A stretch of 11,223 bases of DNA from contig DFEW01000079.1 in assembly GCA_002369195.1 (NCBI GenBank), forward strand, positions 1 to 11,223. Reading direction: 5' to 3'. The notes below the pieces were generated by a model. It saw only the letters and a program-made list of their open reading frames with translations, did no database searches and had not been told where the DNA came from. Positions 5,918 to 11,223 of the stretch are shown here, piece by piece. Source of the DNA: Christensenella sp. UBA3792. GTDB taxonomy: Bacteria; Bacillota; Clostridia; Christensenellales; CAG-138. The position numbers were made by a program, and so were the translations under genes. Every line of letters starts with the position of its first letter. Position 1 is the first letter of the stretch.

Positions 5918-7621
5918 TCAGTTTTGATACAGAAACGACATCGTTGTGACGTCGAACAGTCCGCAGTCGGTCAGGCGCACCTCCGGAATGACCGGCAGGG
6001 CGAGGAACGAGAGCAGGATCAGCGGGTCGCATTCGTCGCTCGTGCCGAGCGCGCGGGCGGCGTTCAGCAGCGCGCGCTGCTTCTCGAGCACGGTTTCCAC
6101 CGGCGCATCGCTCATCAGCCCCGCGACCGGCAGTTCCAGCAGCGCCTTGACTTCGCCGCCGGAAACGACGGTGAACCCGCCGCCGCAGCGCTTGAGCGTT
6201 TCGGCAGCGGCGAGCATATCGGGATCGTTGTCGCCGACGACCACGATGTTGTGCGAATCGTGCGAGACCGTCGCCGCGATCGCGCCGCCGCTGACGTGCA
6301 GCCCGTCCACGATGCCGACGCCGATGTGACCGGTTTCGTGATGCCGCTCGATCACGGCAAGCTTGTTGAGCCCGTCCTTCGCGACAAAATACCCGTCCGC
6401 GTCGGTCGGCGTCGCGCGATACACGAGCCGCGTCACGAGCTGATGCGGCACCGTTTCGATGATCGGCATGAACGCCATCGGCTTCAGCTTGAGCCGCTGC
6501 GGATCGATCGACGCGGCATGCACGCTGTTCTTGACCGCATCCGGCACCGGCGGCGAGGGAATGTCGGCATCCGGATCGACCGGACGGCCGTTCGCAAAGA
6601 CGAGCTTCGGCTCGATTGTGTGCAGATCGTCGAACAGGATCAGGTTCGCGCGGTAGCCGGGCGCGATTGCACCGACGCGCTTTAATCCGTATGCGACGGC
6701 GGTGTTGAGCGTCGCCATCTTGAGCGCGTCGAGCGGGCGGATGCCGCGGGAGATCGCGACGTTGACGATGTGATTGATGTGTCCTTCGGAACGAATGTTT
6801 TCGAGATGCTTGTCGTCGGTGCAGAAGCAGATCCGGTCGGTCGGCAGCCCGTCCGCGACGATGCCGTCGAACATTTCGAGCACGCCGTTTGCGGCGGAGC
6901 CCATGCGGATCAGAATGTACATGCCGTTGCGCAGCTTTTCGCGCAGCTCCGCGTAGTTCGAGCATTCATGGTCGGTGCGCGGTCCGGCGAGGCAGTACGC
7001 GTTCAGCGCGCGTCCGGTCAGCATCGGCGCGTGTCCGTCGATCGGACGCCCCGCGAAGCAGGCAAGCTTGTCGAGCATCTCCGGCGCGCAGGACACGACC
7101 GATGGATAATCCATGACCTCGCCGAGTCCCAGCACGTTCGGCTCATAGAGAAACGGCGCGAGGTCTGCCGCCTTGAGGACGGCGCCGCTGTGTTCGAACG
7201 GGGTGGACGGCACGCAGGAGGGCAGCATAAAGCGCACATCGAGCGGCAGTCCCTGCGACAGGGCGAGGATCGCCTTCAGCCCCTCGGTGCCGGCGACGTT
7301 CGCGATCTCGTGCGGGTCGGCGATGATCGTCGTCGTACCCTTGGGCAGCAGGACGCGGGCGAACGAGGCAGGGATGACCATCGAGCTTTCGATGTGCACA
7401 TGTCCGTCGATCAGTCCCGGCGCAAGGTACGCGCCGTGCGCGTTGTACTCGTTTTCACAGCTGAAATTGCCGACGCCGATGATCGTGTCGCCGGCGATCG
7501 CGACGTTCGTGCGGACGATCTCGTTGGTAAAGACATTGATCACGCGGGCGTCGCGAATCACAAAATCCGGTTTCCCGTCGCGTGCGGCGGGGATCAGACG
7601 GTCCAAATCGCTTGCGTTCAT
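5918..7621 (-). CDS. ade: Adenine deaminase
   Basis: This 567-residue cytoplasmic amidohydrolase should hydrolyse adenine to hypoxanthine and ammonia in purine salvage. The N-terminal strand-rich part leads to LAPGLIDGHVHIESSM (66-81), with metal ligands His74 and His76. Then come ADPHEIANVAGTEG (101-114), GLGEVMDYP (165-173), DGHAP (195-199), TDHECS (216-221) and CTDDKH (267-272) with the catalytic-region aspartates. After GAIAPGYRANLILFDD (317-332) comes the C-terminal Ade-specific domain, with ERHHETGHIGVG (425-436), SHDSHNIVVVG (453-463), LPVAGLMSD (497-505) and SFLALPVIPEV (538-548). The length is close to that of the B. subtilis enzyme. Mn or Fe is the expected metal, from family knowledge. 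I chose ATG 7621 because GAGGTG sits 6 bases upstream; a GTG at 7630 lies within that site. The REGS-like motif reads RMGS here (239-242). It converges with the nucleoside importer genes. Confidence 0.95.
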   Translation of the reverse strand: MNASDLDRLIPAARDGKPDFVIRDARVINVFTNEIVRTNVAIAGDTIIGVGNFSCENEYNAHGAYLAPGLIDGHVHIESSMVIPASFARVLLPKGTTTIIADPHEIANVAGTEGLKAILALSQGLPLDVRFMLPSCVPSTPFEHSGAVLKAADLAPFLYEPNVLGLGEVMDYPSVVSCAPEMLDKLACFAGRPIDGHAPMLTGRALNAYCLAGPRTDHECSNYAELREKLRNGMYILIRMGSAANGVLEMFDGIVADGLPTDRICFCTDDKHLENIRSEGHINHIVNVAISRGIRPLDALKMATLNTAVAYGLKRVGAIAPGYRANLILFDDLHTIEPKLVFANGRPVDPDADIPSPPVPDAVKNSVHAASIDPQRLKLKPMAFMPIIETVPHQLVTRLVYRATPTDADGYFVAKDGLNKLAVIERHHETGHIGVGIVDGLHVSGGAIAATVSHDSHNIVVVGDNDPDMLAAAETLKRCGGGFTVVSGGEVKALLELPVAGLMSDAPVETVLEKQRALLNAARALGTSDECDPLILLSFLALPVIPEVRLTDCGLFDVTTMSFLYQN

Positions 7622-7627
7622 ACGGTG

Positions 7628-7633
7628 CACCTC
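7628..7633 (-). promoter_or_regulatory. Ribosome binding site of ade
   Basis: GAGGTG on the minus strand, 6 bases before ATG 7621. The alternative GTG start at 7630 is embedded in this site and has none of its own. Confidence 0.7.
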
Positions 7634-7635
7634 AA

Positions 7636-7659
7636 TGATATATTTTATTCAGTATATCA
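7636..7659. promoter_or_regulatory. Inverted repeat over the ade -10 box, candidate operator
   Basis: TGATATA (7636-7642) and TATATCA (7653-7659) form a perfect 7-bp inverted repeat with a 10-base spacer. The repeat covers the ade -10 element (7651-7656) and the predicted start. Such a position suits a repressor site. The arm plus five further bases (TATATCATTGAG) recurs at 1581-1592 in the transporter-core leader. Confidence 0.45.
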
Positions 7660-7679
7660 CAGGTTGCCCCCGGAAACAA
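7651..7679 (-). promoter_or_regulatory. Promoter of the ade operon
   Basis: On the minus strand, TTGTTT (7679-7674) and TATACT (7656-7651) are 17 bases apart. The -10 box matches at 5 of 6 positions and the -35 box at 3 of 6. The start should be near 7644, giving a leader of only about 23 bases before ATG 7621. Confidence 0.65.
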
Positions 7680-7700
7680 TCAAATTCCGCGATTTTCCCG

Positions 7701-7722
7701 AAAAAAGTTCCCGCAGGTGCGG
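7701..7722 (-). terminator. Possible weak terminator after the DUF4363 gene
   Basis: On the minus strand the palindrome CCGCACCTGCGG (7722-7711) is followed four bases later by TTTTTT (7706-7701), just after the stop codon at 7726-7728. The stem is only 4 to 5 bp, so termination is likely partial and some read-through into ade is possible. Confidence 0.4.
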
Positions 7723-7725
7723 CGG

Positions 7726-8118
7726 TTATAAAAGCGAATTGGGCGAGAACAGCTCGATGCCGCGCAAACGGTCCAGAATCGACTGCGCTTCGGCAAGCGC
7801 TTCGATCGCCGCACCGGCGTCGCGGACGGACGCCGCGGCATGGGCAACGCGGAACGACGCGTCGAGCGCATCGACGTTCGCGTGGTTCAAAAAGCGTTCG
7901 AGCGGCAGCATCCGCTCGCCGATCAGCGCGCACAGCGCGGCGCACGCATCCTGTGCACGTGCGCAATCGCCGCGGCGCAGAGCGTCCTTCGCCTGCTCGA
8001 TGTTCGCATCGGCGGCGTCGGCAAAGCGGCATAGCGTGCGCGAGGGAAAGATAAACAGCGCGAGCAGCAGCAGGCAGATCGCGACCGTCATTGCGGTTCG
8101 AAATACGGTAAAGCCCAT
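7726..8118 (-). CDS. DUF4363 family membrane-anchored protein
   Basis: This 130-residue protein has one N-terminal membrane segment (about residues 8-25, MTVAICLLLLALFIFP) followed by a helical, Ala-rich domain of about 100 residues. It resembles the DUF4363 family, which in my memory of clostridial genomes commonly sits next to DUF421 genes, as here. The helical part has regularly spaced Ala, Leu and Arg and probably faces outside the membrane. The ATG at 8118 is chosen because GGAGG lies 5 bases upstream; the TTG at 8130 precedes that site. The gene follows the DUF421 stop by 15 bases and is probably co-transcribed with it. The biochemical role is not known. The call rests on size, topology and neighbour. 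Confidence 0.7.
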   Translation of the reverse strand: MGFTVFRTAMTVAICLLLLALFIFPSRTLCRFADAADANIEQAKDALRRGDCARAQDACAALCALIGERMLPLERFLNHANVDALDASFRVAHAAASVRDAGAAIEALAEAQSILDRLRGIELFSPNSLL

Positions 8119-8123
8119 AGGAT

Positions 8124-8128
8124 CCTCC
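8124..8128 (-). promoter_or_regulatory. Ribosome binding site of the DUF4363 gene
   Basis: GGAGG on the minus strand, 5 bases before ATG 8118. It supports that start over the in-frame TTG at 8130. Confidence 0.75.
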
Positions 8129-8133
8129 AATGT

Positions 8134-8856
8134 TCAGCGGGATGAAAGGGATTCGTGCAGATCGAGAACGCGGCTTTGGTGCGCGCGGTCGAGCTGCACA
8201 TAGAGCGCGCCTTCGCTGTCCATCTGCGCGAAGAACACCGAGCGGAGCGCGACGCCGTGCCGTTTCAGGATCGCCTGTACGCGCTCGCGCGTAAGGTGCA
8301 GCGCATCGAGCCCGCTCTTTTGCACCCGGCCCTCCAGCACCAGAAGATGCTTGAGCGCGCAGGGCTGTTCTTTCAGCTTCAGATCGCGCCGCGTCGGCGG
8401 AAGGAACGCATCCTTTTGCAGAATGCTGACGCTGCCGTTCGTTTCGAGGATCGCATAGGCGACCTCGCCAACGTCGAACACGTCCTTGCTGCGCAGACTG
8501 TCCATCAGATCGCGCACCGTATAGTTCGTGCGGCGCATCACGTCCTCTTCGAGGACGCCGTCGCGGATCAGCACCTGCGGCGTGCCGCAAAGGAAGCGCC
8601 GGATCGCGGCGGATTTCAGCGAGAGCTTCGACAGCACGCGCTGCACCAGATACAGCGCGAGGATCGGCACGATGCTGTACAGCAGGGGAATGTCCGTATC
8701 GGCGATCGCGGTGCTCGCAAGATCGGCAATGACGAGCGTCATCAAAAGGTCGTAGGGCTGCAGGTCGCTCACCTGCCGCTTGCCCGTCAGACGCAGGATC
8801 AGCAGCACGAACAGATCGAGAAAAACAGCGCGTAAAAACAAGGTCAGCATGCGCAT
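8134..8856 (-). CDS. DUF421 (YetF-like) membrane protein
   Basis: This 240-residue protein has three N-terminal membrane segments (about 5-22, 37-53, 57-75) and a cytoplasmic C-terminal domain of about 160 residues. The segment LRLTGKRQVSDLQPYDLL (21-38) is the DUF421 hallmark: a GKRQ motif, then an acidic-aromatic stretch that leads into the second helix. The C-terminal domain contains LIRDGVL (95-101), the NYTVRDLMDSLRSKDVFDVGEV region (110-131) and AILETNGSVSIL (134-145), as in YetF-type proteins. The family function is not firmly established; in B. subtilis some members have been linked to spores or the cell envelope. ATG 8856 has no convincing ribosome binding site; ATG 8850 in the same frame is an alternative. 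It is the first gene of a two-gene unit with the DUF4363 gene. Confidence 0.85.
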   Translation of the reverse strand: MRMLTLFLRAVFLDLFVLLILRLTGKRQVSDLQPYDLLMTLVIADLASTAIADTDIPLLYSIVPILALYLVQRVLSKLSLKSAAIRRFLCGTPQVLIRDGVLEEDVMRRTNYTVRDLMDSLRSKDVFDVGEVAYAILETNGSVSILQKDAFLPPTRRDLKLKEQPCALKHLLVLEGRVQKSGLDALHLTRERVQAILKRHGVALRSVFFAQMDSEGALYVQLDRAHQSRVLDLHESLSSR

Positions 8857-8895
8857 AGTTTTTGCGCGGAGGCGAAAAATATACCTGCGATGTCA

Positions 8896-8924
8896 TTGAC
8901 TTATAACGAATTTAATTATATGAT
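8896..8924 (+). promoter_or_regulatory. Promoter of the sodium-pump decarboxylase operon
   Basis: TTGACT (8896-8901) and TATGAT (8919-8924) are 17 bases apart, each matching the consensus at 5 of 6 positions. Transcription should start near 8931, leaving a leader of about 92 bases before ATG 9023. Confidence 0.75.
8915..8920 (-). promoter_or_regulatory. Possible -10 box of the DUF421 gene
   Basis: A perfect TATAAT on the minus strand (8920-8915) lies 59 bases before ATG 8856. No good -35 box is present at 16-18 bases; CTTTTA at 8942-8937 is the nearest. The box overlaps the -10 of the opposing decarboxylase promoter by two bases. Confidence 0.4.
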
Positions 8925-9011
8925 ATGTAATAACGATAAAAGGGAAAAAAGGGTATCGTGTCGAATTCTATAGTATAAGGGTTAGATTGATATCTTGCCC
9001 GGAAAAAGGAT

Positions 9012-9016
9012 GGAGG
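9012..9016 (+). promoter_or_regulatory. Ribosome binding site of the OadG-like gene
   Basis: GGAGG lies 6 bases before ATG 9023. A TTG at 8987 in the same frame would extend the protein by 12 residues but has no such site. Confidence 0.85.
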
Positions 9017-9022
9017 TTCATT

Positions 9023-9349
9023 ATGCTGTTTGCGGAAGAAAGCGCCAAACTGTCGTTTGAAGGCGGATCGGCGGCGGTTTCGACGCTGATTACGTTCCTG
9101 CTCGGAATCGGCATCGTCTTCGTCGGGCTGATCGCGCTGATCCTGATCATCAAGATCATGGGCGCCGTCATGCGCGGCGTCGGCGCGAAAAAGACGGTAG
9201 AGAAGCCGGCCGCGCCGGAACCGGTGCGCGCATCGGAGCCGGAAGGCGACAGGGGAGAGATCATCGCTGCGGTGTCCGCCGCGATCGCGACGGTGCTCGG
9301 CGAGAACGTCGGCGGAATTCGAATTGTATCATTCAAAAAAGTGGATTGA
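9023..9349 (+). CDS. OadG-family gamma subunit of a Na+-pumping decarboxylase
   Basis: This 108-residue small membrane protein should anchor and stabilise the decarboxylase complex at the inside of the membrane. One long membrane segment spans about residues 19-46 (TLITFLLGIGIVFVGLIALIL). It is followed by a basic stretch, a Pro/Ala/Glu-rich linker (about 56-77), and a C-terminal helix EIIAAVSAAIATVLG (79-93) that ends in IRIVSFKKVD. This layout of a membrane helix, flexible linker and EIxAAVSAAIA-type helix is typical of OadG-like subunits in Gram-positive anaerobes. Family knowledge says that gamma bridges beta to the carboxyltransferase. The start is fixed by GGAGG at 9012-9016. It is the first gene of the operon, 15 bases before the biotin carrier. 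Confidence 0.85.
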   Translation: MLFAEESAKLSFEGGSAAVSTLITFLLGIGIVFVGLIALILIIKIMGAVMRGVGAKKTVEKPAAPEPVRASEPEGDRGEIIAAVSAAIATVLGENVGGIRIVSFKKVD

Positions 9350-9364
9350 ATAGGGGGAGAAACC

Positions 9365-9703
9365 ATGCGTAAGTTTTCTGTCAATGTCAACGGAACCAAG
9401 TACGAAGTAGAAGTCGAAGAGATCGATGCGGCAACCGCCGCAAAGGCAGCGCCCACGGCGGAAGCGCCCAAGAGCGCACCGGCAGGCGCAGGCACCGAGG
9501 TCAAGGCGCCGATGCCCGGCAACATCCTGCAGGTCAACATCAAGCCCGGCGATGCGGTCAAGGAAGGACAGCAGCTGATGGTGCTCGAAGCCATGAAGAT
9601 GGAAAACGAGATCCTCGCGCCGGTTTCCGGCAAGATCACGTCGATCGCGGTTGCGAAGGGTTCCACGGTGGAAAGCGGTTCGCTGCTCTGCACGATCGCA
9701 TAA
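9365..9703 (+). CDS. Biotin carrier protein of the Na+-pumping decarboxylase
   Basis: This 112-residue protein carries the covalently bound biotin that shuttles CO2 between the carboxyltransferase and the beta subunit. The N-terminus (1-20, MRKFSVNVNGTKYEVEVEEI) is a short strand-rich segment common to these carriers. An Ala/Pro-rich flexible linker spans about 22-44. The biotinyl domain (45-112) contains APMPG (48-52) and the biotin motif EAMKM (75-79), with Lys78 as the attachment site, then LAPVSGKI and the closing GSLLCTIA. It resembles stand-alone carriers such as GcdC and MmdC more than the OadA of Klebsiella, where the domain is fused to the carboxyltransferase. The ATG follows AGGGGGAG at 9352-9359. 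It lies 15 bases after the gamma gene and 12 bases before oadB. Confidence 0.93.
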   Translation: MRKFSVNVNGTKYEVEVEEIDAATAAKAAPTAEAPKSAPAGAGTEVKAPMPGNILQVNIKPGDAVKEGQQLMVLEAMKMENEILAPVSGKITSIAVAKGSTVESGSLLCTIA

Positions 9704-9715
9704 GCGGGGGCGTCT

Positions 9716-10948
9716 ATGGAAGCCATTTGGGAAACAATATCCGGCTTCTTTACGCAAACCGGATTTGCTATGTTCTTCGCCGGCGAGAACTGGAAATGCC
9801 TCATCATGATCGGTGTGGCATGCTTCCTGCTCTATCTGGCGATCGTCAAGAAGTTTGAGCCGCTGCTGCTCGTGCCGATCGCGTTCGGCATGCTGCTGAC
9901 GAACCTGCCCGGCGCGAACCTGTTCCATGAGGAGCTGTTCGGTCTCGGCGCGGAGAACGCCGAATCGGGCGTGATCCAGTGGGCAAAGCTCGGCGACATC
10001 CACGCAACGGGGCTTTTGGATTATCTGTACCTCGGCGTCAAGCTCGGCATCTATCCGTGCCTGATCTTCATGGGTGTCGGCGCGATGACGGACTTCGGCC
10101 CGTTGATCGCAAACCCGAAGAGCTTGATCCTCGGCGCGGCGGCGCAGCTCGGCATCTTCATCGCGTTCGCGCTGTCGATCCTCGCGTTCCAGTGGATCCC
10201 GACCGACGGCACCCCGATCCAGAACATCGCGGCGTCCATCGGCATCATCGGCGGTGCGGACGGTCCGACGGCGATCCTCGTCACCTCGCGCCTCGCGCCC
10301 TCGTATCTCGGCGCAATCGCGGTTGCGGCGTATTCGTACATGGCGCTGGTGCCGGTCATTCAGCCGCCGATCATGAAGGCGCTGACCTCCAAGAAGGAGC
10401 GCCAGATCGTCATGGCGCAGCTGCGTCCGGTCTCCCAGACCGAAAAGATCATCTTCCCGATCGTCGTTACGATCTTCGTCGCGCTGCTCGTTCCGAGCGC
10501 CGCGCCCCTCGTGGGCTGCCTGATGCTCGGCAACCTGTTCCGTGAATGCGGCGTGACCGAACGTCTTTCCAAGACCGTGCAAAACGAGCTTTGCAACATC
10601 GTCACGATCTTCCTGGGCGTCTGCGTCGGCGCGACCGCAACGGGCGGCACGTTCCTGCAGCTTTCCACGCTCGCGATCGTCGTGCTCGGCGTCGTCGCGT
10701 TCATGGGCGGCACCGCGGGCGGCGTCCTGCTTGCGAAGTTCATGAACCTCTTCCTGAAGAACAAGATCAACCCGCTGATCGGCTCCGCAGGCGTCTCCGC
10801 CGTTCCGATGGCGGCGCGCGTTTCTCAGGTCGTCGGACAGAAGGAGAACCCCAAGAACTTCCTGCTCATGCACGCCATGGGTCCGAATGTTGCGGGCGTG
10901 ATCGGTTCCGCGATCGCGGCGGGCGTGTTCCTGACTCTGTTCAAATAA
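9716..10948 (+). CDS. oadB: Na+-translocating decarboxylase beta subunit
   Basis: This 410-residue integral membrane protein should decarboxylate carboxybiotin and couple this to Na+ export. The many hydrophobic segments suit the 9 to 11 helices of the family. Landmarks: [15 protein letters not shown] (51-65), [19 protein letters not shown] (116-134), and [12 protein letters not shown] (177-188), whose Asp182 corresponds to the aspartate known in Klebsiella OadB to be needed for Na+ transport. Further on are [13 protein letters not shown] (206-218), [10 protein letters not shown] (305-314), [13 protein letters not shown] (352-364) and [14 protein letters not shown] (386-399). The size and all these motifs fit OadB, MmdB and GcdB alike; the beta subunit alone does not tell the substrate. 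The ATG has a weak G-rich site (GCGGGGGCG) upstream. The gene ends 12 bases before the carboxyltransferase gene. Confidence 0.95.
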   Translation: MEAIWETISGFFTQTGFAMFFAGENWKCLIMIGVACFLLYLAIVKKFEPLLLVPIAFGMLLTNLPGANLFHEELFGLGAENAESGVIQWAKLGDIHATGLLDYLYLGVKLGIYPCLIFMGVGAMTDFGPLIANPKSLILGAAAQLGIFIAFALSILAFQWIPTDGTPIQNIAASIGIIGGADGPTAILVTSRLAPSYLGAIAVAAYSYMALVPVIQPPIMKALTSKKERQIVMAQLRPVSQTEKIIFPIVVTIFVALLVPSAAPLVGCLMLGNLFRECGVTERLSKTVQNELCNIVTIFLGVCVGATATGGTFLQLSTLAIVVLGVVAFMGGTAGGVLLAKFMNLFLKNKINPLIGSAGVSAVPMAARVSQVVGQKENPKNFLLMHAMGPNVAGVIGSAIAAGVFLTLFK

Positions 10949-10960
10949 GGAGAACGGCAT

Positions 10961-11223
10961 ATGAGCAAACTCTTTATCACCGATACCATCCTGCGCGACG
11001 CGCACCAGTCTTTAGCGGCGACGCGCATGACCACCAAGGAAATGCTTCCCGCCTGCGAGATGCTCGACGCGATCGGTTACTGGTCGCTTGAGGTCTGGGG
11101 CGGCGCAACGTTCGATTCCTGCCTGCGCTTTCTGAACGAGGACCCGTGGGAGCGCTTGAGAGCGCTGCGCAAGGCGCTGCCGAACACGAAGCTGCAGATG
11201 CTGTTCCGCGGACAGAACATCCT
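10961..11223 (+). CDS. Carboxyltransferase subunit (OadA/PycB type), 3' truncated by window
   Basis: Only the first 87 residues are visible; the gene runs past the window. The sequence [16 protein letters not shown] (8-23), the segment [20 protein letters not shown] (46-65), WERLRAL (66-72) and FRGQN (82-86) match the conserved N-terminal region of the TIM-barrel carboxyltransferase of oxaloacetate decarboxylase and pyruvate carboxylase. Asp13 of LRDAHQ belongs to the region that forms the metal and substrate site. This fold differs from the acyl-CoA carboxyltransferases MmdA and GcdA, so the operon probably acts on oxaloacetate (pyruvate plus CO2). The visible part does not show whether a biotin domain is fused at the C-terminus; the separate carrier gene suggests that it is not. 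AGGAGA at 10948-10953 precedes the ATG and overlaps the oadB stop. Confidence 0.9.
   Translation, partial: MSKLFITDTILRDAHQSLAATRMTTKEMLPACEMLDAIGYWSLEVWGGATFDSCLRFLNEDPWERLRALRKALPNTKLQMLFRGQNI

Noticed and set aside
4971..5927. Plus-strand frame of 318 codons across the terminator and the unknown minus-strand gene
   Set aside because: It crosses the end of the permease gene and the strong bidirectional terminator, and is Arg-rich without motifs.
6770..8203. Plus-strand open frame of 477 codons opposite ade and DUF4363
   Set aside because: It spans two minus-strand genes and the promoter between them, which is the pattern of a chance frame in GC-rich DNA.
8903..8936. Direct repeat ATAACGA at 8903-8909 and 8930-8936
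   Set aside because: Two copies of a 7-base word in AT-rich promoter DNA are weak evidence, and the spacing fits no operator that I know.
9329..11005. Minus-strand open frame of 558 codons opposite the biotin carrier and oadB
   Set aside because: It is antisense to two genes with unmistakable motifs and is rich in Arg, Asp and His without a domain.

Overview
The window looks like a chromosomal segment of an anaerobic, GC-rich Gram-positive bacterium of the class Clostridia. Reasons: strong Shine-Dalgarno sites (GGAGG, AGGGGG), sigma-A type promoters with 17-bp spacers, intrinsic terminators, a lipoprotein signal peptide with a typical lipobox, a DUF421-DUF4363 gene pair that I recall as common in Clostridia, and a sodium-pumping decarboxylase operon typical of fermentative anaerobes. 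I see no rRNA, tRNA, CRISPR array, insertion sequence or phage gene. Genus-level assignment is not possible from the sequence alone.

Layout. (1) 1-269: upstream region with a clear promoter at 161-189 and a leader able to form a hairpin. (2) 270-5265, plus strand: a complete nucleoside-type ABC importer. A BMP/PnrA-family lipoprotein gene is followed by its own terminator. A second promoter then drives a double-ATPase protein and two BPD_transp_2 permeases, packed 1 to 4 bp apart. (3) 5273-5303: a hairpin with T tracts on both strands closes this operon and the convergent one. (4) 7621-5322, minus strand: adenine deaminase (ade) from its own promoter, followed 11 bp later by a 194-residue protein of unknown function. 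(5) 8856-7726, minus strand: a DUF421 membrane protein and a DUF4363 membrane-anchored protein. (6) 8896-11223, plus strand: a Na+-translocating decarboxylase operon in the order gamma (OadG-like), stand-alone biotin carrier, beta (OadB), and carboxyltransferase (OadA/PycB type), the last cut by the window end.

How the parts work together. The BMP lipoprotein should capture nucleosides outside the cell, and the ATPase with its two permeases should import them. Adenine deaminase converts adenine to hypoxanthine plus ammonia, so the two convergent units form a purine-salvage neighbourhood. A 12-base identity between the leaders of the transporter-core operon and of ade, and an inverted repeat over the ade -10 element, hint at shared control. 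The Na+ pump operon is a separate module: the carboxyltransferase moves CO2 from oxaloacetate (inferred) to the biotin carrier, and the beta subunit decarboxylates it while exporting Na+. The DUF421 and pump promoters overlap head-on.

Most of the window is recognisable metabolism and transport. I do not see a clear new defence or mobile system. The least explained items are the 194-residue protein behind ade, the putative operator at ade and the transporter core, the BMP leader hairpin, and the overlapping divergent promoters.
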